Position numbers and translations under genes: made by a program
Notes under the pieces: generated by a model
The model's input: the letters and a program-made list of their open reading frames with translations, nothing else
What the model was told of the DNA's origin: nothing
Databases searched by the model: none
NCBI GenBank assembly: GCA_947487165.1
Contig: CANKWX010000029.1
Span: 1-43,438, forward strand
Reading direction: 5' to 3'
DNA length: 43,438 nt
Origin: Burkholderiales bacterium
Lineage (GTDB): Bacteria > Pseudomonadota > Gammaproteobacteria > Burkholderiales > Burkholderiaceae_E
Shown here: piece after piece, positions 17,541 through 25,742 of the stretch
Layout of the letters: each line of letters starts with the position of its first letter
Numbering within the stretch: the first letter of the stretch is position 1

Positions 17541-18578
17541 ATGACGACCACCACCACACTCAATCGCCGCGTCCTGCTTGCATCGAGGCCGACCGGACTG
17601 CCCACGTCTGCCAACTGGCAGATCGCCGATGCGCCGATGCCGGCGCTGCCGCCTGGCGGCGTTCTCGTCAAAAACCTCATGCTCTCGCTCGATCCGGCGA
17701 TGCGCGGCTGGATGAACGAGGGACGCAGCTATATCGAGGCGGTCGGCATCGGTGATGTCATGCGTGCCGGTGGCGTCGGCCGCATCATCGCCTCCGATAC
17801 CCCGGCCTTTGCAGTGGGCGACCATGTGAGCGGCATGCTCGGGGTGCAGCAGTTCTGTGCGATCGAGGCGAAGGCACTGGCGTTGACCGGGCTGTCACGC
17901 ATCGACCCTGGCATGGCGCCGCTGCCAAAATGGCTCAATGCACTCGGCATGCCGGGCATGACCGCCTATTTCGGTCTGCTCGATGTCGGCCAGCCCAAGG
18001 CCGGCGAGACCGTGGTCGTTTCAGGTGCGGCCGGCGCGGTCGGCCAGACCGTCGGCCAGGTGGCCCGAATCAAGGGATGCCGTGTGGTCGGCATTGCCGG
18101 CGGCGCGGCCAAATGCGAGTTCGTCGTCAAAGAGCTTGGCTTCGATGCCTGTATCGACTACAAGGCCGGCAGTGTGCGTGACGGGCTCAAGGCGCATTGC
18201 CCCAAGGGGGTTGATGTCTACTTTGACAATGTCGGTGGCGACATCCTCGATACCGTGCTCACCCGCATCAATATGAAGGCGCGCATCGTGATCTGCGGCG
18301 CGATCTCCCAATACAACGCCACCGCACCGGTCAAGGGGCCTTCAAACTATCTGTCGCTGCTGGTCAATCGCGCCCGCATGGAAGGCATCGTGGTCTTCGA
18401 TTACGCAAAACGCTATCCCGAGGCAGTCCGCGAGATTGCCGGCTGGATGGCGCAGGGAAAGTTCATCTCTCGCGAGGACATCGTCGAGGGCATCGACCAT
18501 TTCCCCGAGACGCTGCTTAAGCTGTTTTCGGGCGAAAACTTCGGCAAGCTGGTGCTCAAGGTCGCCAACGACGTCTGA
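17541..18578 (+). CDS. NADP-dependent zinc-free medium-chain oxidoreductase (CurA/PTGR-like)
   Basis: This 345-residue medium-chain dehydrogenase/reductase is of the zinc-independent leukotriene B4 dehydrogenase / curcumin reductase branch. These enzymes reduce activated double bonds of enones or enals with NADPH. The N-terminal sequence NRRVLLASRPTGLPT and LSLDPAMRGWM are family-typical. The Rossmann motif is SGAAGAVGQTVGQ (~155-167), and the VDVYFDNVGGDILD block follows. ATG 17541 is preferred over TTG 17535 because AAGAGAG is correctly spaced before it. It follows the ECHDC3-like gene by 42 bp and is convergent with iclR. It may belong to the surrounding acyl-CoA catabolic set, although its substrate is unknown. 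Confidence 0.9.
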   Translation: MTTTTTLNRRVLLASRPTGLPTSANWQIADAPMPALPPGGVLVKNLMLSLDPAMRGWMNEGRSYIEAVGIGDVMRAGGVGRIIASDTPAFAVGDHVSGMLGVQQFCAIEAKALALTGLSRIDPGMAPLPKWLNALGMPGMTAYFGLLDVGQPKAGETVVVSGAAGAVGQTVGQVARIKGCRVVGIAGGAAKCEFVVKELGFDACIDYKAGSVRDGLKAHCPKGVDVYFDNVGGDILDTVLTRINMKARIVICGAISQYNATAPVKGPSNYLSLLVNRARMEGIVVFDYAKRYPEAVREIAGWMAQGKFISREDIVEGIDHFPETLLKLFSGENFGKLVLKVANDV

Positions 18579-18604
18579 TCCCTGTGCGCATGGGTCGGCG
18601 GCTT

Positions 18605-18628
18605 ATGTGGCAACTCATGTGGCAACCC
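18605..18628. repeat. Two 12-bp tandem repeats in convergent gap
   Basis: ATGTGGCAACTC is followed directly by ATGTGGCAACCC (11 of 12 matching), and then by a degenerate ATATCCAACTGA. It lies between the convergent reductase and iclR genes. It is non-coding and its function is unknown. Confidence 0.6.
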
Positions 18629-18649
18629 ATATCCAACTGAGGCAGTGAC

Positions 18650-19438
18650 TCAGGCAGCGGCCGCCCCGCCAGACAGCGCCCGGGTCACCCGCTCGGCCAG
18701 CGCGCCCAGATCGCCTGCCAGTGCCTTGATGCGGGCAGCATCGAGCTGGGCGCTGAAGGACGCGCCACCGATCGTCATGGTCGGTTTGCGACTCGGATCA
18801 AAAACCGGCACGGCCAGGATCGTTGCACCGCGCTGGTATTGCCCGTCATCAATGGCATAGCCGCGCTCACGGGTTTTCACGACCGACGCCCAGTACTCCT
18901 CGAAGCTCGGCGCGCTGTCCCAGCGCAGGGCGCCGAAGCGGCTGCGGATCTCGGTTTTTGTCATGCCGTTAAAGGCGGCCATGCAGCGGCCTGATGCGCC
19001 GGCGAAGGTCGGTATGCGCGTGCCCACTGTCATCTGCACCCGGATTGCATTGTGGTTCTCGGAGACATGCACCAGCGTCATTCGCTCGGTGTTGAGTGTC
19101 TGCCACATGACCACGGTCACCTCATGGCGCACCGCGATCTCATTGAGATGGGGCTCGACGAGTTTAACGAGTGAGGCGCGATCGAGCGCCCCCTGGGCGA
19201 GTTCGACGACGCCAAGCCCGATCGCATAAGACTTGGTTTCGTCGTCGAAAGTCACCAGCCCCTCATGCACCAGGGTGCGCAGCAGGTTGAAGCAGGTGCT
19301 GGCATTCAGGTCCAGGTCACGGGCGATGCGTGTGACCCCGGTCGGCCCGCGGTTGCGAGCCAGGTAGCGCAGCACCCCCAGTCCGCTCACCAGGGCGCCC
19401 ACCAGTTTCGGGGGCGATAAGGCGCGGGGCGCGTTCAT
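18650..19438 (-). CDS. IclR-family transcriptional regulator
   Basis: This 262-residue regulator has an N-terminal winged helix-turn-helix (GVTRIARDLDLNASTCFNLLRTLVHEGLV, ~34-62) and a C-terminal IclR effector domain. IclR proteins bind small carboxylates or CoA-pathway intermediates and usually control adjacent catabolic operons. The ATG overlaps the stop of the DUF35 gene (ATGA), so the regulator is the last gene of the operon acyl-CoA dehydrogenase / thiolase-like / DUF35 / iclR. It would be made with the enzymes, allowing feedback. It probably acts at the 22115-22255 divergent region, but I find no clear operator palindrome there. Confidence 0.92.
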   Translation of the reverse strand: MNAPRALSPPKLVGALVSGLGVLRYLARNRGPTGVTRIARDLDLNASTCFNLLRTLVHEGLVTFDDETKSYAIGLGVVELAQGALDRASLVKLVEPHLNEIAVRHEVTVVMWQTLNTERMTLVHVSENHNAIRVQMTVGTRIPTFAGASGRCMAAFNGMTKTEIRSRFGALRWDSAPSFEEYWASVVKTRERGYAIDDGQYQRGATILAVPVFDPSRKPTMTIGGASFSAQLDAARIKALAGDLGALAERVTRALSGGAAAA

Positions 19439-19848
19439 TCGGTTTGATCCGGTATGGCCTGCGGCAGTGGCCAGGGTGAGGCATTGGCCTCGAAGACCAC
19501 GCGGACCCGATCACCGATTTTGGCGGTGGCCGGGTCATTACCGCGCCAGTTCATCATCATGCGAAAGCCCTCGTCCAGATCAATCAGCGCGATCACATAG
19601 GGCACATCGTCCTTGAATGCGGCGGTGGGCGCACGATGCACGGTGGTGTGCGAGTGGATGCTGCCGTTGGCTGCCGACTCCTGCCATTGCAGCGCGCGAT
19701 TGCCGCAGGCAGGGCAATGCCTGGCCGGCGGAAACTGGGCACGGGCGCAGGCAGTACAGCGCTGGAAAAAAAGTTTTCCCTGCGCTGCCGCCTGCCAGAA
19801 GGGCAGGGTTTCGGCGGTGGGCTTGGGAAGCGGTTTGGCGGGCGTCAT
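19435..19848 (-). CDS. DUF35 Zn-ribbon / OB-fold protein, thiolase partner
   Basis: This 137-residue protein has an N-terminal rubredoxin-like zinc ribbon with C31, C34, C45 and C48 (CTAC ... CPAC) and an OB-fold with a VIALIDLDEGFRMMMNW strand. Proteins of this type form complexes with thiolase-superfamily enzymes and help bind acyl-CoA. Known examples are the HMG-CoA synthase/thiolase linker in archaea and the DUF35 domain that activates the Ltp2 aldolase in steroid side-chain degradation. The gene overlaps both neighbours by four bases (ATGA), following the thiolase-like gene, which fits a stoichiometric complex. That it partners the upstream product is inference from this strict coupling. 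Confidence 0.9.
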   Translation of the reverse strand: MTPAKPLPKPTAETLPFWQAAAQGKLFFQRCTACARAQFPPARHCPACGNRALQWQESAANGSIHSHTTVHRAPTAAFKDDVPYVIALIDLDEGFRMMMNWRGNDPATAKIGDRVRVVFEANASPWPLPQAIPDQTE

Positions 19849-20981
19849 GAGCGTCCCAGGATGAGTGAGCAGTGCGCCGACAGGATGCCGCCGTCGCCAT
19901 GAACGAAGGCGGTTTGCGCGTCTTTGACCTGCCTGGCGTCGGCTTCGCCGCGCAACTGGCGAACCGCTTCGACAATATGGAACATGCCGCCGGCCGCACC
20001 TGAGTGTCCAAATGACAGCAGGCCGCCGTGGGTATTGCAGGGCAGCTTGCCGCCCAGACCGAGTTCTCCGGCGAGTGCCGCGACGCCGGCCTGCCCGCGC
20101 TCGAAAAATCCCATTGATTCGAGTTCGACCAGCAGAGTGATGGTGAACGAATCGTAGATCTGGGCGACATCGATGTCCGAGGGCTTGAGTCCGGCCTGCG
20201 CAAAGGCGCGCTGCGAGGACTGCTTGCAGCCGAAATCGGTCAGGCTGGGTGCAGCCACGATGTGCTCGTGGGTGTGGCCCTGACCCATGCCAAGCACTTT
20301 CAGCGGCGCGCGCGTGTCGCGTCCGGCATCGGCTGCGCTCACGATCACGGCGGCACCCCCGTCCGACACCAGGCAGCAGTCGAGCAGGCGCAGCGGCGAA
20401 CTGATCACCCGCGAGCGCATCACATCGTCGAGGCTGATCGGCTCGCGCTTGTGGGCATCGGGATGGCGGGCGGCATGGCGACGGTGTTCGACCGAGATCG
20501 CCGCCAGCTGCTCAAGGGTGGCGCCGTATTCATGCAGGTAGCGCTGCGCGACCAGGCCATAGGCCGGCGGAATGCCGATGCCATAAGGACGCTCGAACTG
20601 CGCATGGCCGAATTCGGCGAGTGCTGCCACCGCCCCGTCGCGGGACATGCCGGTGGCGCGGTTGTCGCCGGTCACGCACAGCACATGGCGGCACTGGCCG
20701 GTGGCCACCAGCGACTCGGCGAGCATCACCATGATGCAGGCGGTGGTGCCGCCTGACTGCAGGGCAGTGCACACATTGGGATGGATGCCGACGAATTCGC
20801 AAAACGCCGAGGCCAGCATCGGATGCGGCTCGGCCAGCGAATAGGCGCACAGCACGCCATCAATGTCAGACCACTGCAGGCCGGCGTCATCGAGCGCGCC
20901 GCGCGCGGCCTCTTCATGCAGGCTCATGCAGCTTGAGCCGGCGATCTCGCCGACCCGGGTGTTGGCCACGCCGCTGATCAT
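19845..20981 (-). CDS. Thiolase-superfamily (lipid-transfer/Ltp-type) protein lacking classical nucleophile cysteine
   Basis: This 378-residue thiolase-fold protein is of the SCP2-thiolase/lipid-transfer type. Where thiolases have C-x-S-G-G, it reads L74-Q75-S-G-G (C71 and C82 lie nearby but out of register). Y276 (IYDSFTITLL), H326 in FGHSGAAGG and the C-terminal HGDGGILSAHCS block match the Ltp-like group rather than degradative thiolases. Some such proteins pair with DUF35 proteins and act as retro-aldolases on 3-hydroxyacyl-CoA. ATG 20981 lies two bases after the acyl-CoA dehydrogenase stop; the frame is open further upstream (to 21776), but only as a shadow of that gene. Thiolytic versus aldolase activity cannot be decided from sequence alone. 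Confidence 0.88.
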   Translation of the reverse strand: MISGVANTRVGEIAGSSCMSLHEEAARGALDDAGLQWSDIDGVLCAYSLAEPHPMLASAFCEFVGIHPNVCTALQSGGTTACIMVMLAESLVATGQCRHVLCVTGDNRATGMSRDGAVAALAEFGHAQFERPYGIGIPPAYGLVAQRYLHEYGATLEQLAAISVEHRRHAARHPDAHKREPISLDDVMRSRVISSPLRLLDCCLVSDGGAAVIVSAADAGRDTRAPLKVLGMGQGHTHEHIVAAPSLTDFGCKQSSQRAFAQAGLKPSDIDVAQIYDSFTITLLVELESMGFFERGQAGVAALAGELGLGGKLPCNTHGGLLSFGHSGAAGGMFHIVEAVRQLRGEADARQVKDAQTAFVHGDGGILSAHCSLILGRS

Positions 20982-20983
20982 GC

Positions 20984-22114
20984 TCAGAGCCCGCGGCTGA
21001 TGATGTCCTTGCAGACCTCGGAGGTGCCACCGGCGATGCGGGTCACGCGTGCATCGACCCAGGCTCGCCCGATGCCGTATTCGTTCGAGTAGCCATAGCC
21101 GCCGTGCAGCTGCAGGAATTCGTCGAGGTAGCGGCCAAGCAGCTCGGTCGAGGTGAGCTTGGCCATGGCGGCCTTTTCGCTGGTGATGCCGCCGTTGATG
21201 TGTTCGGTGATGCAGTCGTCCACGAAGCTGCGCAGCATCGTGATGTAGGCCTTGGCTTCGGCGAGTTTGAACTTGGTGTTCTGGAACTCGGCGATCGGCG
21301 CACCAAAGACCTTGCGCTCGCGCACGTATTTGACGGTCGCTTCCAGATTGGCTTCGAGGATCGCGCACGATCGCACCGCGATCACCAGCCGCTCCTGGGG
21401 CAGTTGCTGCATCAGATAGACGAATCCGCGGCCTTCCTCGCCCACCAGGTTGCCGATCGGCACCCGCACATTGTCGAAAAAGAGTTCGGCGGTGTCCTGC
21501 GCTTTCAGGCCGATCTTGTCCATTGGCTGACCCTTGGAAAAGCCAGGCGTGTCGGCCTCGACCGCAATCAGCGAGACGCCCTTGGCGCCGGCCGCCGGAT
21601 TGGTCTTGCAGGCCACCAGCACCACGCCGCAATTGGCGCCGTTGGTGATCCAGACCTTCTGGCCGGAGATGACCCAATGGTCGCCATCGCGCACCGCGCT
21701 CGTACGGATGCTTTTCAGGTCGCTGCCGGTGCCGGGTTCGGTCATGCCAATCGAGGCGATGATCTCGCCGCGGCACAATCTCGGCAGCAGATGCTGCTTG
21801 AGCGCTTCGCTGCCGTAGTGCATCAGATAGGGCGAGACCATGTCGGAATGCACCGGGATGCCGGTGCTTGCACCCACGCGGGCCATCTCTTCAGTGACCA
21901 CGCAGGCATGCAGAAAACTGCCGCCGCCACCGCCGTAATCGGTCGGGATGGTGGTGCACAGCACACCGGCCTCGCCTGCCTTGCGCCAGAACGCCTTAGG
22001 GGTGATGCCGGCTTTTTCCCAGTCGCGAAAGTGCGGCGCGACTTCGCGTTCGGCGAAGCGGCGAACCTGTTCGCGAAAGAGCTCGTGTTCTTCTTCGAAG
22101 AGGGTTCGGGTCAT
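20984..22114 (-). CDS. Acyl-CoA dehydrogenase (LCAD/IVD-like branch)
   Basis: This 376-residue FAD enzyme introduces the alpha-beta double bond in an acyl-CoA and passes electrons to ETF. The family blocks IGMTEPGTGSDL (~122-133), WVISGQKVWITNG and LHGGYGYSNEYGIGRAW are intact. The MCAD-position glutamate is absent (IAGGTSEV instead of IYEGT). The likely catalytic base is E241 in QLPQERLVIA, as in long-chain and isovaleryl-CoA dehydrogenases. It is the first gene of the minus-strand operon with the thiolase-like, DUF35 and iclR genes, and is divergent from an SDR gene. The substrate is probably a long, branched or cyclic acyl-CoA, which is inference from branch membership. etfBA lies 1.9 kb away. 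Confidence 0.93.
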   Translation of the reverse strand: MTRTLFEEEHELFREQVRRFAEREVAPHFRDWEKAGITPKAFWRKAGEAGVLCTTIPTDYGGGGGSFLHACVVTEEMARVGASTGIPVHSDMVSPYLMHYGSEALKQHLLPRLCRGEIIASIGMTEPGTGSDLKSIRTSAVRDGDHWVISGQKVWITNGANCGVVLVACKTNPAAGAKGVSLIAVEADTPGFSKGQPMDKIGLKAQDTAELFFDNVRVPIGNLVGEEGRGFVYLMQQLPQERLVIAVRSCAILEANLEATVKYVRERKVFGAPIAEFQNTKFKLAEAKAYITMLRSFVDDCITEHINGGITSEKAAMAKLTSTELLGRYLDEFLQLHGGYGYSNEYGIGRAWVDARVTRIAGGTSEVCKDIISRGL

Positions 22115-22184
22115 GGTGTCTCGCTCGATGCTGTTGACTGGGATGGTGTGCCGACGTTCGGCCTGGCGAATGTCGTTCTTACCT

Positions 22185-22190
22185 TAGAAT
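22185..22190 (+). promoter_or_regulatory. Candidate -10 box for the SDR/hydrolase operon
   Basis: TAGAAT lies 65 bp before the SDR start within the 141-bp divergent gap. No strong -35 is seen at 17 bp spacing (CCTGGC). This gap is the likely control region for both the SDR side and the acyl-CoA dehydrogenase side. Confidence 0.3.
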
Positions 22191-22255
22191 GGTCGCACAG
22201 TGTCGGTCCTTCGACCACTTTCAATCCACCCGAATTTTTCCGACAGGAGCTTGGC

Positions 22256-23080
22256 ATGGGACAACTCGACGGCCGCGTGGCCATCGTCACCGGATCGGGT
22301 CGCGGCATCGGTCAGCAGATCGCGCTCAGACTGGCGCGGGCCGGCGCAAAGATCGTGGTCAACGACATCGACGAGGCACCGGCGCTCGAGACCATCGCGC
22401 TGATTCGCGAAGCAGGCAGTGAGGCGGTCGCCTGCAACGGTGACGTCGCTGCAGTCGACTTCGGCGAGCGCATCGTGAAGACCGCGGTCGAGACCTTTGG
22501 CGATGCCCATATCGTGGTGAACAACGCCGGCTACACCTGGGACAGCGTCATTCAGAAGATGACCGACGAGCAATGGGATGCGATTCTCGATGTCCATCTG
22601 AAGGCGCCGTTCCGGATCCTGCGCGCGTTTTTTGCGCACCTCAAGCCCGCGGTCGAGCGCGAGACCGCCGCCGGCCAGCGCATCGTTCGCAAGGTGGTCA
22701 ATATTTCCTCGACTTCGGGTGTCAACGGCAATGCCGGCCAGTCGAATTATTCGGCGGCCAAGGCCGGCATCACCGGGCTGAGCCGCACGCTGGCCAAGGA
22801 ATGGGGCCGCTACCATGTGACGGTCAATTCGGTGGCCTTCGGCTATATCCAGACCCGCCTGACCAAGCCCTTGCAGGAAGGCGAGGCCGGGACGATCGAG
22901 ATGCAGGGTCGCGAAGTCAAGATCGGCGTACAGGCCGGGCGCATTGCTGCAATGTCGCAGATGATTCCGCTGGGTCGTGGCGGTACGCCCGAAGAAGCTG
23001 CCGGCTCGGTCTATCTTTTTTGCAGCCCCGACAGCGACTACGTCAGTGGCCAGACGCTGGTCGTCAACGGCGGTCTCTGA
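22256..23080 (+). CDS. Short-chain dehydrogenase/reductase (FabG-like)
   Basis: This 274-residue classical SDR has the nucleotide-binding motif TGSGRGIG (12-19), NNAG (89-92) and a catalytic S152/Y165/K169 set (ISSTSGVNGNAGQSNYSAAK). D37-like acidic residues after beta-2 (VVNDID) suggest NAD(H) preference. ATG 22256 follows ACAGGAGC with good spacing and opens directly into the SDR fold; the frame is open far upstream, but only as an antisense shadow of the acyl-CoA dehydrogenase. The likely role is oxidation of a 3-hydroxyacyl-CoA or an alcohol intermediate in the same pathway as the divergent operon. The alpha/beta hydrolase gene starts five bases after its stop. Confidence 0.93.
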   Translation: MGQLDGRVAIVTGSGRGIGQQIALRLARAGAKIVVNDIDEAPALETIALIREAGSEAVACNGDVAAVDFGERIVKTAVETFGDAHIVVNNAGYTWDSVIQKMTDEQWDAILDVHLKAPFRILRAFFAHLKPAVERETAAGQRIVRKVVNISSTSGVNGNAGQSNYSAAKAGITGLSRTLAKEWGRYHVTVNSVAFGYIQTRLTKPLQEGEAGTIEMQGREVKIGVQAGRIAAMSQMIPLGRGGTPEEAAGSVYLFCSPDSDYVSGQTLVVNGGL

Positions 23081-23085
23081 GCGCG

Positions 23086-23919
23086 ATGCCGGCAGCCGAT
23101 CTTCAGGCCGCGGTCGATTCGCTGCGCGAGTCGGCCCGCATCGAGTACACCTCCTGTGGCGACGGTCAGATGGTCTGGCGTCGCTGGGGCGAGGGCAAGC
23201 CGCTGGCGCTGTTTCACGGCGGGGGAGGCAGCTGGGAGCACTGGGCGGCCAACATCGGGACGCTGTCGCAACATCGCGAGATCTGGTGCCCCGACTTTCC
23301 GTCATTCGGCGATTCCGGTGATGTGCCGGCTCCCGGGCAGGTCGATGAGATCGCGCAGATCACCGCCGACGGTCTCGATCAGCTGTTTTCGAAGCCGATC
23401 GACATCGCCGGCTTTTCCTTTGGAGCGATGGTCGGCACCCTGATTGCCCATCATCGCCCGGGTCGGGTCGGTCAGCTCATCCTGGTGGGGGCGGCCTCGC
23501 TTGGCGTGCCGCGCAATCATCCGCCCCTGCAGGTCTGGCGCAAGGCCACCGATCCGGTGCAACGCATGGCCCTGCACCGAACCAATCTCCACATCCTGAT
23601 GCTGGCCACCCGCGAGCCCGACGAGGCAGCGCTGGCACTGCACTCGCGCAATGTCGAGCGTGCCCGCTACAACGGCCGCCGTCTCGCCTTCAGCACCCGG
23701 CTCCTCGATCTGCTCGATGCGCTCGATGTCAAGCGACTCGATGCGATCTATGGTGAGTTCGATGCCACCTGTGACGGCAATCTGGCACTGGTCGAATCGG
23801 TGATCCGCGAGCGCCGCCCGGAGGCCCGTCTGATCGGCATCCCCGGGGCGGGTCACTGGGTTCAATACGAGAGGGCCGCCGCCTGCGAAGCGGCGATCCT
23901 GGAACTGCTCGCCGCCTGA
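23086..23919 (+). CDS. Alpha/beta-fold hydrolase
   Basis: This 277-residue alpha/beta hydrolase has the oxyanion HGGGGSWEHW (44-53), nucleophile elbow G-F-S111-F-G (109-113) and a C-terminal GAGHWVQYE with the catalytic histidine. A candidate acid residue lies in IYGEFDATCDGN. The fold is close to the group that includes ring-cleavage C-C hydrolases, esterases and lipases, so the substrate cannot be named. ATG 23086 lies five bases after the SDR stop, and the two genes are surely co-transcribed. The upstream open frame (from 22573) is only a +1 shadow of the SDR gene. Confidence 0.88.
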   Translation: MPAADLQAAVDSLRESARIEYTSCGDGQMVWRRWGEGKPLALFHGGGGSWEHWAANIGTLSQHREIWCPDFPSFGDSGDVPAPGQVDEIAQITADGLDQLFSKPIDIAGFSFGAMVGTLIAHHRPGRVGQLILVGAASLGVPRNHPPLQVWRKATDPVQRMALHRTNLHILMLATREPDEAALALHSRNVERARYNGRRLAFSTRLLDLLDALDVKRLDAIYGEFDATCDGNLALVESVIRERRPEARLIGIPGAGHWVQYERAAACEAAILELLAA

Positions 23920-23939
23920 GTTGGTGCAGGGTTGGCGGG

Positions 23940-23945
23940 TATAAT
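23940..23945 (+). promoter_or_regulatory. -10 box of the etfB-etfA-acyl-CoA dehydrogenase operon
   Basis: A consensus TATAAT lies in the 87-bp gap between the hydrolase stop and etfB. The hexamer at 17-bp spacing (TGAGTT, 23917-23922) is a weak -35. The expected start at about 23952 gives a ~55-nt leader. Confidence 0.5.
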
Positions 23946-24006
23946 CATGGGCTAGCCGTCTGATTCAGATGTCGTTCACACCCCTTTCTACTTTTTCAGG
24001 CCTTTC

Positions 24007-24762
24007 ATGAAAATTCTCGTGCCAGTCAAGCGAGTGGTCGACTACAACGTCAAAGTGCGCGTCAAGAGCGACGGCACCGGGGTCGACATTGCCAACGTCA
24101 AGATGTCGATGAATCCCTTCGACGAAATCGCGGTTGAAGAGGCGATTCGTCTGCGCGAAAAAGGCCTGGCCACCGAGGTGATCGCAGTGAGCTGCGGTGT
24201 GGCAGCCTGTCAGGAGACCCTGCGCACTGCCATGGCAATCGGCGCCGACCGCGCCATCCTCATCGAAGTCGGTGCCGACGACGACCTGCAGCCGCTGGCG
24301 GTGGCCAAGCTGCTCAAGGCGGTGGTCGAGCGCGAGCAGCCCGGTCTGTGCATTCTCGGCAAACAGGCGATCGACGACGATGCCAACCAGACCGGCCAGA
24401 TGCTGGCTGCGCTGGCCGGCATGCCGCAGGCCACGTTTGCCTCGATGGTCGAGCTGGCCGATGGCCGTGCGGTTGTGACCCGCGAAGTCGACGGCGGTCT
24501 CGAAACCCTCTCGATTCGCATGCCGGCGGTGGTCACCACCGACCTGCGCCTGAATGAGCCGCGCTACGTGACGCTGCCCAACATCATGAAGGCCAAGAAA
24601 AAGCAGCTCGATGTCCTCAAGCCGGCCGATCTCGGTGTCGACATCACGCCGCGTCTGAAGACCCTCAAGGTCGCTGAACCCGCCGGTCGCAAGGCCGGCA
24701 TCAAGGTGCCCGATGTCGCGGCACTGGTCGACAAACTCAAGAACGATGCAAAGGTGATCTGA
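24007..24762 (+). CDS. etfB: Electron transfer flavoprotein beta subunit
   Basis: EtfB is the AMP-binding small subunit of the soluble flavoprotein that takes electrons from acyl-CoA dehydrogenases and delivers them to ETF-quinone oxidoreductase. It has 251 residues, a normal length. The N-terminus [20 protein letters not shown], the [16 protein letters not shown] block, [17 protein letters not shown] and the C-terminal [10 protein letters not shown] dehydrogenase-recognition loop are all family-typical. The neighbouring genes are etfA (one base apart) and an acyl-CoA dehydrogenase, forming a complete electron-transfer unit driven from the TATAAT promoter. Confidence 0.97.
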   Translation: MKILVPVKRVVDYNVKVRVKSDGTGVDIANVKMSMNPFDEIAVEEAIRLREKGLATEVIAVSCGVAACQETLRTAMAIGADRAILIEVGADDDLQPLAVAKLLKAVVEREQPGLCILGKQAIDDDANQTGQMLAALAGMPQATFASMVELADGRAVVTREVDGGLETLSIRMPAVVTTDLRLNEPRYVTLPNIMKAKKKQLDVLKPADLGVDITPRLKTLKVAEPAGRKAGIKVPDVAALVDKLKNDAKVI

Positions 24763-24763
24763 C

Positions 24764-25693
24764 ATGGCTGCTCTGGTTATTGCTGAACATGACAACCACG
24801 CGATCCGTGGCGGCACGCTCAATGCGGTCACCGCGGCACTCAAATGCAGCCCCGATGTCACCGTCCTGGTGGCAGGCGGCGGTTGCGCTGCGGCAGGTGC
24901 TGCTGCGGCCGCAATTGCCGGTGTCTCGAAGGTGCTGCTGGTCGATGCGCCCCACCTCACCGAGCAGCTCGCCGAAGTGCTTGCCGAGCAGGTGCTTGCA
25001 GTGGCCGGCGGCTATTCCCACATCCTTGCCCCGGCGACCGCCTTCGGCAAGAACGTGACGCCTCGCGTGGCTGCCCGTCTCGATGTCGCGCAGATCTCCG
25101 ATGTCACGATGGTCGAGTCACCCGACACCTTCCAGCGTCCGATCTACGCCGGCAACGCGATCGCCACCGTGCAGTCGGCCGATCCGGTCAAGGTCATGAC
25201 GGTGCGCACCACGGCTTTCGATCCGGCGGCAGCCACCGGCGGTTCGGCGGTGGTCGAATCGGTGGCTGCGGCCGCCGACCCCGGCATCTCGACCTTCATC
25301 AAGCGGGAAGTCGCCAAGAGCGAGCGCCCGGAGCTGGCTGGTGCCAAGATCGTCGTGTCGGGCGGGCGTGGCATGGGCAGCGCCGAGAACTTCAAGGTTC
25401 TCGAGCCGCTGGCCGACAAGCTGGGCGCGGCCATGGGCGCCTCGCGTGCAGCGGTTGACGCCGGCTACGCGCCCAACGACTGGCAGGTCGGCCAGACCGG
25501 CAAGATCGTCGCACCCCAGCTCTATGTCGCAGTTGGCATCAGCGGCGCGATCCAGCATCTGGCCGGCATGAAGGACTCCAAGGTCATCGTGGCGATCAAC
25601 AAGGATGCCGAGGCGCCGATTTTCGGTGTGGCCGATTACGGTCTGGTCGGAGATCTCTTCGAGGCGGTTCCCGAGCTGGCCGGAAAGATCTGA
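24764..25693 (+). CDS. etfA: Electron transfer flavoprotein alpha subunit
   Basis: EtfA carries the FAD of the ETF heterodimer. The 309-residue frame shows the C-terminal FAD-binding domain: [25 protein letters not shown], then [27 protein letters not shown] with the flavin-contacting loops, and [23 protein letters not shown]. It starts one base after the etfB stop, so the two are translated together. Dehydrogenases on both sides (20984-22114 and the following gene) are the evident local electron donors. Confidence 0.97.
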   Translation: MAALVIAEHDNHAIRGGTLNAVTAALKCSPDVTVLVAGGGCAAAGAAAAAIAGVSKVLLVDAPHLTEQLAEVLAEQVLAVAGGYSHILAPATAFGKNVTPRVAARLDVAQISDVTMVESPDTFQRPIYAGNAIATVQSADPVKVMTVRTTAFDPAAATGGSAVVESVAAAADPGISTFIKREVAKSERPELAGAKIVVSGGRGMGSAENFKVLEPLADKLGAAMGASRAAVDAGYAPNDWQVGQTGKIVAPQLYVAVGISGAIQHLAGMKDSKVIVAINKDAEAPIFGVADYGLVGDLFEAVPELAGKI

Positions 25694-25742
25694 TCTGACC
25701 CGGTCACCGCACAGACACTCCATCGAACAGAAGGCGCGCGTC

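Noticed and set aside
20982-21776. N-terminal extension of the thiolase-like frame
   Set aside because: It is an out-of-frame shadow of the acyl-CoA dehydrogenase gene; the thiolase fold begins at 20981.
23965-24960. 331-codon minus frame opposite etfB/etfA
   Set aside because: Both ETF genes are intact and conserved; the antisense frame crosses their boundary and has no features.
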